NCBI GenBank assembly: GCA_963965975.1
Contig: OZ014411.1
Span: 22,720,249-22,784,248, forward strand
From: Xestospongia bergquistia
Lineage: Eukaryota; Porifera; Demospongiae; Haplosclerida; Petrosiidae
Direction: 5' to 3'
Length of the DNA stretch: 64,000 nucleotides
Part shown: positions 27,587 through 38,395 of the stretch, piece after piece
Position numbering within the stretch: the first letter of the stretch is position 1
Layout of the letters: each line of letters starts with the position of its first letter
The notes under the pieces: model-generated
What the model was told of the DNA's origin: nothing
Database searches by the model: none
Seen by the model: only the letters and a program-made list of their open reading frames with translations
Program-made: the position numbers and the translations under genes

Positions 27587-27918
27587 ACTTATTCACTGCA
27601 TTTACTTTTCCTTTTTCCCTACCTTGAATTTATATAACTATACCATACTATAAACCTCCTGTTTTTAGTTTGGTACAAATATTGTTTGTTCAGTTATGTT
27701 GTCTATAGTAACTTTTATCTGATTATATTTTATATACAATCATTTATATTTATATTTTGTTTCTTCCTGTAGATAGATTACCTCTTCTTAGATATGAATC
27801 AAGAGACAGTGTGACTGCTATCACTGCACTTCTTTAAGAACTATGTTCAATAAACTAGATACATTAAAAATAGAGTAAAAGCCATATTCATTTTTAATCA
27901 TGCTCAGCTAGAAGGTGG

Positions 27919-28021
27919 ACTACCTATAATAGAAAGGATAGAATAGTTTCTAGTATAACGTCTGTGTGTCTCATGGTATTTGCTATAATTGAGGATAAAG
28001 ATGAGCAACTAGATAATCAGC
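27919..28021 (-). pseudogene. Copied AKR 5' end, decayed (beside copy E)
   Basis: Same decayed version as at 20758, with ATA in place of the start codon and no GT at the donor. It shows that the C and E flanks share a more recent ancestor with each other than with the B and D flanks. Confidence 0.75.
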
Positions 28022-28165
28022 CACACCTATGTCATAACAGTTATTGATATAATAAGAAGTTACTTGATTGATTATTAATAACAGTACATTATCTGATCTT
28101 GTGTTATTAATATCTTGATATAAAAAGACATAGTAACAATAAAGTAACAAAAATAATAATAAAAT

Positions 28166-31100
28166 CTAACAAATGTGACTTTGAATACCCTCTAAAGTTT
28201 GATTGAAATATCTGCTCATAAGAAATGATCGTTCCTTCTTCTCTGGGACTTTATATCTCAGTCTAGAACGATAATGAAACAGTAGTCCAACATTTAGTGG
28301 TACATCATAGTGACTCGTGTAGCCATTTTTTACAAGTAGCGCACCATGAACATCACCTGATATCATTGCTTGAGGTTTCACTATTACTTTATGATTGGGA
28401 TGTGACTTGGCATCAGTTATTGGATCACCACTTCGTAAAGTGTAAGTAACATAACGTGGCCACTTCATTTTGTCACATTTCTCTGAAAATTTTACATCTG
28501 GAAGACTAACTCCATCACTCCAAAATACTGTATGAAAGAAGACATATGATGCTGCTTTTGGGCTTGATCTTTCTAACACAGGAAGTAAGTCAGTTATTTT
28601 TACATATTTTTTCTCTTGAGGTATAATAAATTCATCAATATCGATTAAAGCAAGGTACTTGACACGATATAGATTACGATAGATACATTCATTGATAAGA
28701 CCAGTTTGTCCCCAAGCTACAGTAAATCCAGACAGTACAGCATTTATGTTCCAGTCAAGTACCTCCACAATGCTAGCATTGATATAAGGTAATAAAATGT
28801 CATAAAATGACTCTGGAACACTCTGGAAATAAACAGTAATAATTTCTGCACCTAGTGCTAAGTTTAATTCTATCCAATCTATTAACAACTGAGGGTCATT
28901 CAAATTATAAAGAGGTTGGTGAAGACAAATGCCAAAAGTGTAGTTTTTGCTTACATTTGATTGTACTTGAAATGAGACTGATAAATTTTCACATTGTACA
29001 TTAGTGGTGAGTTTAATTTCTAATGGAATTTCAGTTGGAATTTTAGAGCTGGTTTTTAGCAAATAAGAGACCCAATATTGACCCCATTTTGGTACAACTG
29101 GACCAACCTGTGTCCATACTACTAACTTTACACAAATTGATGATCTCTTATCATCATAGTCTAATAGAGCATATAAATCAGGTTTCTTGTTAAACTTCTT
29201 TAAGTCATGCATACTAATAAATAAAATAGTTACATCACTCTTGTTTCTTTCATCATAATAAGCCAGACGTCTAATCTGAAGTGAAAATCAGACATAAAAT
29301 AAAAATATCATATGCTTATATGAACTGTTAACTAATTATATATTCATTGTTTTCTGCCAATACATTTCAATAGACAATCTGGGCAATCCTTACATAGGCA
29401 CTGCTACCACATCCCTCAGTGTTTTGTTAAATAGTCTTTGACAAGAAAAGAAATGTTTGTATGAATTTGAGAGCCTTTGTTATAACTTAATAAGCTACAT
29501 GGTAAGCTAAATGTACAACTTATCTAAGGAAAGTTTGCTGTTACATGCAAATTTTGTTAGTTAAGACATTCATCACAACAACGAACAACACTACTCAGTT
29601 GCTTTAGAATATTTCTGAGACTTTTCATTGCCATAGTTACGACTAAATGCCATAGTAAAAGGGACACGAACTAACTCTAAATTTTGACACTTTGTTAAAA
29701 ATGCTTTTCTAAGTTTTTCTACTTTGTTAGTTTGATTTGTTTCTACATGTGTTTAATCCGTCTACATGATAATGTTCTTATTATGTAATAGCAAAATGTA
29801 AATTGTAATGCTCTATATACAAAGTGTTAAATAACAGCTATATGTCATATCACACTGTGGATAAATAGTGTATTGAATTTGTACAGAAAAGAATGAGTCA
29901 TTAATGTGATAGAACATCATGAGTGGGATCTGTTGCATCTTATAAGGAATGCATTTCCTATTAAGCCATACATTATAAAGAGTTTTGAGCGTGTTCAGTT
30001 ATCATAAAGTAAGGAGACATCCCGCATTATCTACTAAAACGTGTAAAATGTTGTTGTCCTTAAAAAAAAGATTGACTTAATATATATCAGAAAGTTAAGT
30101 CATGGCTATGACATTTACTTCAGTTCAAACTTTAAAACCATCAGAAACTCAATCTATATGTTACCTTTAGAGATTCAATATAATAACTGTACTAAAAACC
30201 TGTTAGCCACTACAAAGTTTAAGGTGTATTATTAATAATAATCAACTATTAATAATTAGTTTGAAGCCATACTTCCAAGTCATCAACAATGCTAATAACA
30301 CATGTCATCATGTGCGTCATGTGATATAGCACACTCCAGGTTTATATATTCCTTTGATTTAGATATACGCCCTAGTATTACTTACAACTAGACTCAACAA
30401 AATCTATTTACTATATATGTTATGTAATTATCACTTACCACAAAATACTGGTTAATGCGAACCCATAACTCGCCAAGTGGAGCTGGATGATAAAATAGAG
30501 ACTCAATTTCGTCTGACCTCTAAAATAAAATGTCAGATTACAGAACTATGCAGCTAATAATGACATCAAGATTGTAAAAAATAAAGTCTATAAACCTTTT
30601 GTATTTATCCTTTGTCATGCATCATGTATATAGACCTACATAACTAATGTACATATATACACTAGGAGTAAACATTTTTTACTTCTAGAAAACATGCATA
30701 TCACTCAAACTTTAATGAACCAATCCCACATGGTATGGCAAATTATGGATACAACGAAATTATTGAAGAAAATAATATTCACACATACAATAAATGACTT
30801 TTAATGTTACAAGTGAGATACTTGTATGTATTCTACATTAGTACCAGTTACTTCCTAGAATATCAACTCCCAAAATGTCACCTCTCAAAATATCATATCC
30901 CAAAATGTCGTCAACTTCTAAAAAATGTCACCTCCTAAAATGCTAACTTACATTACAGTATTAGAATTAGCTTATAGATAATAACTTGGTAAATCTAATA
31001 ATTTACCAAACAGTAGGCCTTACAAATTTCATTTTAGTATTATAGCCTTACAATCTTTGATGTTTTTTGGTAATACTAGAAGCAATTGCACAAACTAAGT

Positions 31101-31775
31101 TCATCAAGTTAGATAATTCAGTATATAAAAGGAGTAGTTTAGCAATGTTTACTCTGTTCATGACGGAATGCAGCTTTTTTACCACATAAAAATGTGGAAG
31201 AGCATTTCTTACTGGAGGATATAGATATTTGACTATCAGAAAGGGTAAAGAATTTGGGACATGTTCTGATTGATTTACCCAGACCACAGAGGAGGCTGAC
31301 GTTGTCAAAGACATCAGAATAAATCACAATCATGTCCCAAACTCTGCTAAAAACAAAACAGAAAAGACAGTAGCTAGGATGAAGAAGAAAGCTTGGATCC
31401 GAAGTAATGTAACAAACTATGTCTTTTATAGCATAGTAGTTGACATAGTGGGAGTAGATATTTTGATTATGAGAGTTGATATTCTGAGACCCACCCTAGT
31501 GCCTATATGTTTTGGAGACTTTCAGAAAATCAGACAATAGCTGATAAGAGAGTATGCTCTCGGCTCCATACCTACACAACACTCACTGACCTTGAATACA
31601 ATTGTGTGAGTGCATACTGCCAGCTTACTTCATGATCTTGCTGTATCATTTGGTCACGGAGTATTGTGATGTCCTTAAATTGCCAACTATAAGCTAGGCA
31701 TGCTATCAATAGGACTGTTGCAATTGTTATACCTAACAAAGCCACGAGAACACGTTTGAGAACTATTAATGACAT
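28166..31775 (-). CDS. GT92 family glycosyltransferase, copy E (most diverged)
   Basis: Exons 31629-31775, 30439-30519 and 28166-29275, in phase, 445 residues. Exon 1 starts at the ATG at 31773-31775 and is two codons longer than in A-D (ILRDQMIQQDHE at its end). The membrane segment has diverged (VALLGITIATVLLIACLAYS). Exon 2 begins AGG where A-D have ATG, so no internal start exists here. Exon 3 has all GT92 motifs, with the variants DGVSLPD and NASIVEV. Intron 1 is about 650 bp longer than in the other copies because of an insertion (about 30844-31490), and intron 2 is partly unrelated to theirs. Its exon 3 3' end is the donor of the matching part of copy C. It is the outermost and oldest-looking member of the array. 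Confidence 0.88.
30844..31490. mobile_element. Insertion of about 645 bp in intron 1 of copy E
   Basis: Copies A-D have a 464-bp intron here and E has 1,109 bp. The homology breaks after CTACATTAGT and resumes at GCCTATATGT. The insert ends contain AGAATATCAACTC (about 30857) and its complement GAGTTGATATTCT (about 31469), so it is bounded by short inverted repeats. Its left end also holds an imperfect tandem run of CAAAATGTCACCTC-like units (30868-30945). Short open frames inside it match nothing I recognise. Confidence 0.65.
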
Positions 31776-32490
31776 TTCTATGTCGGAATGGGGAGGTGCC
31801 AACTTGATTACTAGAGGTGGGGACCCTGGCAGGCAAAATGTTGCACTCGATCGTCTCTTGAATGATTATTTAAAATTCATTGAAATGTCTCTTTCCCTTC
31901 ACTAAACAAGCTGGAGAGTTTCATATGCAAAAATGTCAATGTTGTCAAGGGTCGTATTGTGTAGATGAACCTGGGTCACTATATAAAGTTTTAATTTCTC
32001 CTGGGTCATTTTGCCTTAAAAAGTGACATTGATTCATACAACAGTAAACTCACCAGAAATATCAGTCAGTAGTCCTTGCAAGTATTGTAATCGTGTATGA
32101 AGATGTAGTATTGTAAACTCTCAATAGTCACACCATTACCAGTATATAATGGCAATGGTGTGATGGTCACTTTATTGTATATACACATGCAACATGTATA
32201 CTGTGTTTACAGGTAACATGAAACATACAATGCCAAAAACATGGTCTTTAAACTAGCCATATCTCAATGTAAAATGGATGATGTTGCACCCATTCAGAAA
32301 TCATCAACCATGGGACTCCTATGCACACATGGTTAATGCATTCAATTATTGTTGCTTTCCTTTGCAAATCAAATTTAACAAGTAAAACTGTTAGTGTAAT
32401 TTAAAATATAAATCACCAAGCTAGAAAAGTAAAGCCAAAGTTTATCAAAAAGTTTTGAAGTTACTATAGTCTTGCATGTACAGATGATGT
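31776..32490. other. Spacer between GT92 copy E and the death-domain gene
   Basis: Upstream region of copy E. I see no gene. It may contain the copy E promoter, but no clear TATA or initiator can be assigned. Confidence 0.4.
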
Positions 32491-33809
32491 TTAATGAGGA
32501 AGGCCCAGATGGTCACGTATCTTATTTGCTTTTTCTTTGTGTTGAAGAAGAAGTCCCTCAATAGCGAAGATCAATGTCTCCCATGTAACTGGAGATGGTT
32601 GGGTGCTTATCCAGGTTCGAATTACATTATCAAGTTTAACATCATTTCCTACAGGACTTTCACTTAAGCCCTGCAAAGTATTGGAATCAACTCTTAGAGC
32701 TAAACCAATTGTATTCCATCTAGCACTAAGATCAGCCAATAAATTTAATACATCAAATCTGTCAGGAACTTTCTTAAGGACACCAGCAGTGCTAGCATCT
32801 GAAAAAAAAACATAAGAATAGCTAGAACGGACATTAATCCATTTTATACTTATATCTCTATTGATTATAATTCTAAAAGTTCAATACAAAAGCATGAAAT
32901 AATTTGTTATCTACAGATTGAAATATTACTAATAAGAAATGTATTTAGTTAAGTTGATTTCATGACTAGATAGCAGACAGTATGTCAATATATTCAACTA
33001 TATGATACTGTACTAGAACTTGCTTGCATGTATATGACTACTCGTTTTAATTTAATTGAAAGAGTACCCTTCAATGTAAAACTGATTGGTTAATGTAACC
33101 AATATATATGGTTATAATATTTTCAATGTTAGAGCAGTCTGAGTCAGTTACTAACAATGATTTTAAAAAATATAAATGTTATCATTTTGTAAAAAGCTAA
33201 ATTCATTTACAATACTTCTATAGTTTATAAATATGAAATCTTTTCCCAACGCACACACACATTAGTTGTCAAATGAAGCCACCTATCCATTCAAGGATCT
33301 ATCTGTCTATTAATCTTATTCTACTAATCTTTATTTCGCAAACCTGTCAGAGTAGATTCAATTTTGGCACTACTTGAAGACACACGCTTCCATGTAGCAA
33401 TATCTGTAATTTTGGCAGATGTAGCATTGTCTTCATAGAAAGTACATTGTGCCCAAACATGTTCTCCTTGCCAAAACAAAGGTCCATAAGGCTCATATTG
33501 AAATGTTGCCTCACACCACTTGTGTTCAGGAGAACAAGTTGTGCTAAGAGTGTTTCCAGGGTTGTCAATACCGGTAGCTCTGAATCGAACTTCACAATTG
33601 CTAACAGGAAATATCACTGTGATCTGTGGATTACTTGAGGACACTTTAACAGTGTGTTGTTCATCAAAACGATCTATCCAACTGAAACCTTTCGTAGGAG
33701 CATCACCACGTAGACGATCTGAGTTCCAGTAACTTGGACCTGCAATTATACCAGTTTCTCTAATTTTGTTATAGTCAACACCACTATGGGTCATATTGAT
33801 GAAGTACAA
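32491..33809 (-). CDS. Small protein with a C-terminal death-like domain
   Basis: Two exons are supported: 33344-33809 (possibly extending further up) and 32491-32798. They join in phase (ACA G plus AT gives Thr-Asp). The C-terminal 100 residues look like a death-fold domain: W-N-x-I-G-L-A-L-R-V, then VIRTWISTQPSPVTWETLI and a final helix ending IRDHLGLPH. The N-terminal part, about 155 residues with CEVRFRATG, four Cys and many beta-type residues (QITVIFPV, WAQCTFYE), matches no family I can name. No signal peptide or membrane segment is evident. The start is uncertain: the ATG at 33807 opens the frame, but related sequence lies further upstream (33812-33875). Death-fold proteins act as adaptors in apoptosis or innate signalling, and sponges have many. 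The role here is an inference. Confidence 0.6.
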
Positions 33810-33811
33810 AT

Positions 33812-33875
33812 TGTTAATATCAGTAGCTCTGAATCAAACTTCACAATTTCTTACAGGAAATATCACTGTGGTTTA
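33812..33875 (-). repeat. Partial duplicate of the upstream exon of the death-domain gene
   Basis: About 60 bp here (core CAGGAAATATCACTGTG, plus-strand reading) match 33563-33625 inside the exon with few differences. The copy is interrupted in the shared frame, since it contains TGA where the exon has CGA. It therefore looks like a remnant of an internal exon duplication rather than part of the current product. Confidence 0.6.
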
Positions 33876-33879
33876 AGGG

Positions 33880-34624
33880 TTTCACTTTAAAATAACACTT
33901 AGCTATATTAGGAATAGCTAATATAGAAAATATGTTACTAATAATAACATTACTACTGGTCTACTAACACTTAAGGTATCTGTTGTATCTAAAATACTTC
34001 ATGTGGTCCTGATAACAACTTTGCTAGTTCTTACATAAGGACTTGCCAAGAAGGAAATATGTCACTTAATAGGATTCATTATGACAATTATGTATGGATG
34101 TTGTACTACGTGATGACCACAAGCACTGTCAGCTTATCATATATAATGTCTCTAAGGTATTTACATTGTGGTTTATTTTGATTGATAGTATTGCTCATTA
34201 ATCAGGAGCTAATCAAGAAATTTGGAGAGAAGTGGAATAATAGGATATGATTAACAACAGGGGAGAGGGAGGGGCAATTACATTGTTCTTTAAATTGTTA
34301 ACATGGTGGTATGGCGAACCATTTATTGTAGTATACTGAAACCTGAGAGCACATGTCCCTCATTAACAATTCTTGGAAGGGGAGGCACTTGTCTACTATT
34401 TCCTAAAGATGATTGTCTTTACTGCATGAGAGACCAGTACATAGACACAACCCAATGAATACACACTTTACATGTACTTCCCACTAGAAATTGCATGCCA
34501 AGTTAATTAAGAGGAGGAGACTGGTAGCCTCTATCCCAATCATCCCTTGTTCACAGTACACACTCATGTATTATTTTGAATCAAACAAATTAACATTGTA
34601 ACAACTCATTATTGAACAATTACT
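33880..34624. other. Spacer between the death-domain gene and CNOT9
   Basis: No gene, repeat or structured element recognised. It should contain the upstream region of the death-domain gene and the 3' flank of CNOT9. Confidence 0.4.
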
Positions 34625-37600
34625 TCAAATAGAGCTAGTCAGTGGACTACTGTCATTAAATGGACTCTCTACTCCTATGTTTTGTAACAGTTGAATTAAC
34701 CATTTCTTTGTGGCTGAATCTTCTTTTAAACAAGAACCAAATGTTGTGTCTTTGAGTTGTTCTGGAATGATTCGACTTAGTGCTTCACGAGCTCTGAGAA
34801 AGAGAGAGAGTTTTGTTAATAGAGATGTTGTATTTCTGAATAACAAAATATATGATATATATCATGCTGAAGGCCAAAGAGTCTGTTAAATAATGCTAGA
34901 TTGTCCTTTGAAAGATCATCAGTACAGTTATATTATAGCTGTCCACATTTCATTCAAATTTTATTATCATTCCAAATTGCCAACAAACATGATGAAAGGT
35001 GTGTGTACTTCTATTAAGTAAATTCCTTCTCATGCATCCTTGCTAGAATTATATTCTTCAAAAAATAACGATTATGTTATCTTAGTTTGTACCTATGATG
35101 ATCAGTTAATCTAAGATAACATCGTACAACATGTTTTAGTAATCGAGCTGATGGTTCTTTTGCTAGCGAGTCCACCATTTTGTTCTGTATAAGAGATATC
35201 AACATGATGTTACTAATGAAAACATAACATGGTCTTGTATAGAAGTGGGGCAATTTGTCAAAATATTATACAAATAAAAAAAAGATTTGACAGTTTGCTG
35301 TTATTAACCATTGCTTTAGTTATCAGAGTGTAATAGCAATAGCTTCTCAATGTGACAAATAGGCTACATAAATAAGTACTAGAGTCAGAAGACAACAACT
35401 GTTTTCATATCATTCAAGAAAAACATTCTAATCAACCTTCTCATTACATTGTTAATAACAAAGCCTTAATGTTGTACAAAAAAACATAATAACCATTGAC
35501 TATCTGTGTAGTACATAGTTTTGTCCTTAGCTACATTGACTTTCAGTAAAGGACCTTTCAGTCCTTGCAAAAATTTCTACTCAATTAAATAGGAGTTGAT
35601 CCTACTTGGGATGGACTGTCTTTAGGTATAGTATTGAACTGGCTCACAATTTATACAATATGAGTTAATCAAGCACTTAGGGGATATAGTAACTTGAGTA
35701 TATTCATTGTGCAGAGTTATTTGATGTCATAACTACAAGAAAAGAAACTCGATAGCACTACTCTACTCATAAGAGGAGACATTTCCATGTAAAGCAGTAA
35801 GGTGATTATTTACTCACTAATTGAACATAACCTTACTTCTGGAATAAATTACTGTACCATCTTATGATAATTTATTATTATAATCATTTATTTAGGAAGA
35901 CATAAAATTTAACTAAAATAAAGAATACCAATATAAATTCAAAATGACTGCTGCTCAATGAACTAACATTTCAATATAGTTCTTACTGGTTCCTTGACTA
36001 TAGTTTGCTATTAGCTATTTCACTCTATGGACTAGTGACAATAAATCTAATTGAAGTGGTTAGTCTAAGAGATTATGTTACATTTTAATAACTTAGTTTT
36101 TACTGGCTTAGCACAGATTGATATTGTGATATTTCACTTACTAGTATCATAGCCACATGTGTGAATCTTTCATATGTCTGACAAATATAAGCTAGTCCTG
36201 TCTCATCTAAGAGTATCTTCTGTAATATGAAAGTGGCCACAGTTTTAGAGAGTTCACTACCAGATTCCATGATACGAAGACAGAGAGGAATTATTTCAGT
36301 GGTCAGTAAGAAATGAATCACTTCTTGATCATCAGTCTGCAAGGTATAGGAAAGACAGTATTGATGAACTAATTGATGTATATACACATGTATATAGTGT
36401 ATACTCCCTTTAATTCAAGCTGTGAAGGAAGTATATTCTATATACATATATGTATGTATGTATATAAGTCATTAACATAATGTAATGTATGATATATGTG
36501 TAGAGACCAAAGTATGGATATCAAAATGAGATCATGTGTTTTATATAAACTGGCATAAGTAAAGTGTCAAACTCATTTCTTCATGAAAATACCCTTAGTC
36601 ATGTCCAATGTTATCAAAATTAACTCTATTATAGTAAGTAGTGTAGCAAAGTTAAGGTTAAAAATCAATCTGCTAAGTCAAACCAAATAGAATATAGTAT
36701 GGTATCACTCAAGGGTATTGATGTAGTTATATTTGTACATGTAACTATTTATAATAAAAGTAAGTTAATATGATGTATATATAACTTACTTTAACTAGAG
36801 CTCCTACTACTCCTAGACTAGTCAGTCTGAGGTATTCAAATGGTCTATTTTTACTTACAGTATGTAGAAATGGATAGAGAAATAAAGGAATATGAGCTAA
36901 AAATAAAGAGGAAAAAATTGATACTAACACATATACAGTTAAAGAGCTAACTTTACTTCAAATATTGGACAATAAAAAGGGTCCCACAAAGTCTACATGT
37001 TTTGTTTATCTACAAGTAAAATTATTTATTTTCTTGTTGCACGAAGTGTATCTTATAAAGGCTGTACAAAGAGTAGTAACACAACTACTCTAATCACTAT
37101 GTCAACAGCTAAGGTCTTGAAGCAAGAACTCTTCATGTTGTTTAGAGCTAGTCTAACTATAATATTTTCATTTTCATGTAACTAACTGTATATATGATTA
37201 CAACAATATAATATGTGATTGTATAATATGTGATTGTATAATATGTGATTATATAATATGTGAGTGCTGTACATTGTATTGTAGATGAGTGTACCTGCTA
37301 AAAATTGTGATCTAGTCTCAGGATGCGAGGCAACACATTGTAATAAAGCTAGAGCATTACATACTCTATTTGACTGCTGAGCCTAATATAGTATAATAAC
37401 AATGACTAAATAAACATACTACTTATTTAACAAATACATGTATTGGTATACTTACTGTGAGGGTTGGTGGGTTGATAGCAGGATATATGGCAACTATCTC
37501 TTGTAATAGAGCAGCCATTGTCCCTGTTGGCAATAATATCATTTTATTAGTGTATAGCATGTGAAGTCACTCTTACCAAATGAATGCCATAACATTGGAG

Positions 37601-38272
37601 CTAAATCAGGTAACACTTCTCTTTTCTTACTACATAAAGTATATTAATACAATAAAATAGACACGACAACATATACTATGTCATAAGACATACCAGGTAC
37701 ATGTAAAAGCTTAAAATGTTTTTGGTTATGAGTTTATTCTACATGTTCCATATAAGTTCAATAAAAACTGGACAATTGCTTGACTTGTTTTAAAGTCCAG
37801 TCAAAATAACTATACATGTACATGTACTAAATACTGATCTATAAAATTAAAGCATCAAAAGAAGCTGAAATTAAGAATTAACTACAATGACACTGTTATG
37901 TTATGACCAGATTATGGTGACAATGTTTTCTTGAGTCAACATTATCGTTATAATTCATTGAGTGCAGTTATTTACCTTAATTCTATCAGTGCATGTTCAC
38001 GTGTATCTGGATTAGTCAGCTCTAATATCCAAGAATATACCTGTTCTCGATCTACGTTTCCAGAACTAGGAATACGTGACATATCACGTGACCCTTCTGA
38101 TGGAGGCATCCCAGGAGTTGGGGATGATATTGATCTAGTCATAGGAAATCTTTGTTGCTAGAATAAAAATAGAATGGTTAATACATTGATACAAAGGATC
38201 AAGAGGATATTCAGTTTATACTTGGGGCAGTGTAAAACCAGTACCAACTGACATAGATGCAGCAGTCTGCAT
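34625..38272 (-). CDS. CNOT9: CCR4-NOT complex subunit 9 (RQCD1/CAF40), complete
   Basis: Nine exons: 38222-38272, 37976-38157, 37577-37629, 37456-37523, 37295-37382, 36790-36896, 36142-36336, 35093-35184, 34625-34793. The sum is 1,005 bp with every phase consistent, giving 334 residues. The armadillo-repeat body is nearly the vertebrate sequence: [123 protein letters not shown] and [13 protein letters not shown]9 is a core subunit of the deadenylase complex. It docks Trp-containing silencing proteins and NOT1, linking microRNA repression to poly(A) removal. The N-terminal extension (about 60 residues, Ser/Pro-rich) and the C-tail ending LTSSI are less conserved. It is divergent from SPT5 with 123 bp between the start codons. 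Confidence 0.97.
37203..37263. repeat. Short tandem repeat, about four 15-bp units
   Basis: Unit TATAATATGTGATTG repeated with single substitutions in a CNOT9 intron. Confidence 0.85.
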
Positions 38273-38395
38273 AGTTACGGTTTAAAAAGAGTAGGTGTGG
38301 TTTGAATTGAAATCACGTGATCACTTAATCTCCGTCTATTTTAGTAATCGATACCTCGTGTTGTTTCTTGTTGCCTTGAATTTATAGTGACTATC
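38273..38395. promoter_or_regulatory. Shared divergent promoter of CNOT9 and SPT5
   Basis: Only 123 bp separate the two start codons, which face away from each other. The space contains the palindromic E-box TCACGTGA at 38313-38320, a class bound by bHLH-ZIP factors such as USF, Myc/Max and MITF/TFE. No obvious TATA box is placed for either gene, as expected for housekeeping genes. Both 5' UTRs must be very short. Confidence 0.7.

Larger units (their letters stand above)
13700..28510. repeat. Tandem segmental duplication carrying the GT92 genes
   Basis: Two layers are visible. The basic unit is one GT92 gene plus the copied AKR 5' end (A to B is 3,403 bp). B to C is 3,758 bp because of the MITE. 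On top of that, a doublet with a period of exactly 7,161 bp is repeated: A/C, B/D and C/E stops all differ by 7,161. Sequence from about 14020-14187 to about 21180-21348 equals the following copy almost base for base. Confidence 0.9.

Noticed and set aside
31048-31333. Two overlapping minus-strand frames of 64 and 88 codons
   Set aside because: They lie in the copy-E-specific insertion; neither has a motif I can support as a gene.
32605-32625. GGTTCGAAT resembling a tRNA T-loop
   Set aside because: Falls inside the death-domain exon; no matching acceptor stem, D-arm or A-box nearby.
32603-32815. 70-codon plus-strand frame
   Set aside because: Antisense to the death-like domain exon, which has a clear domain pattern and splice junction.
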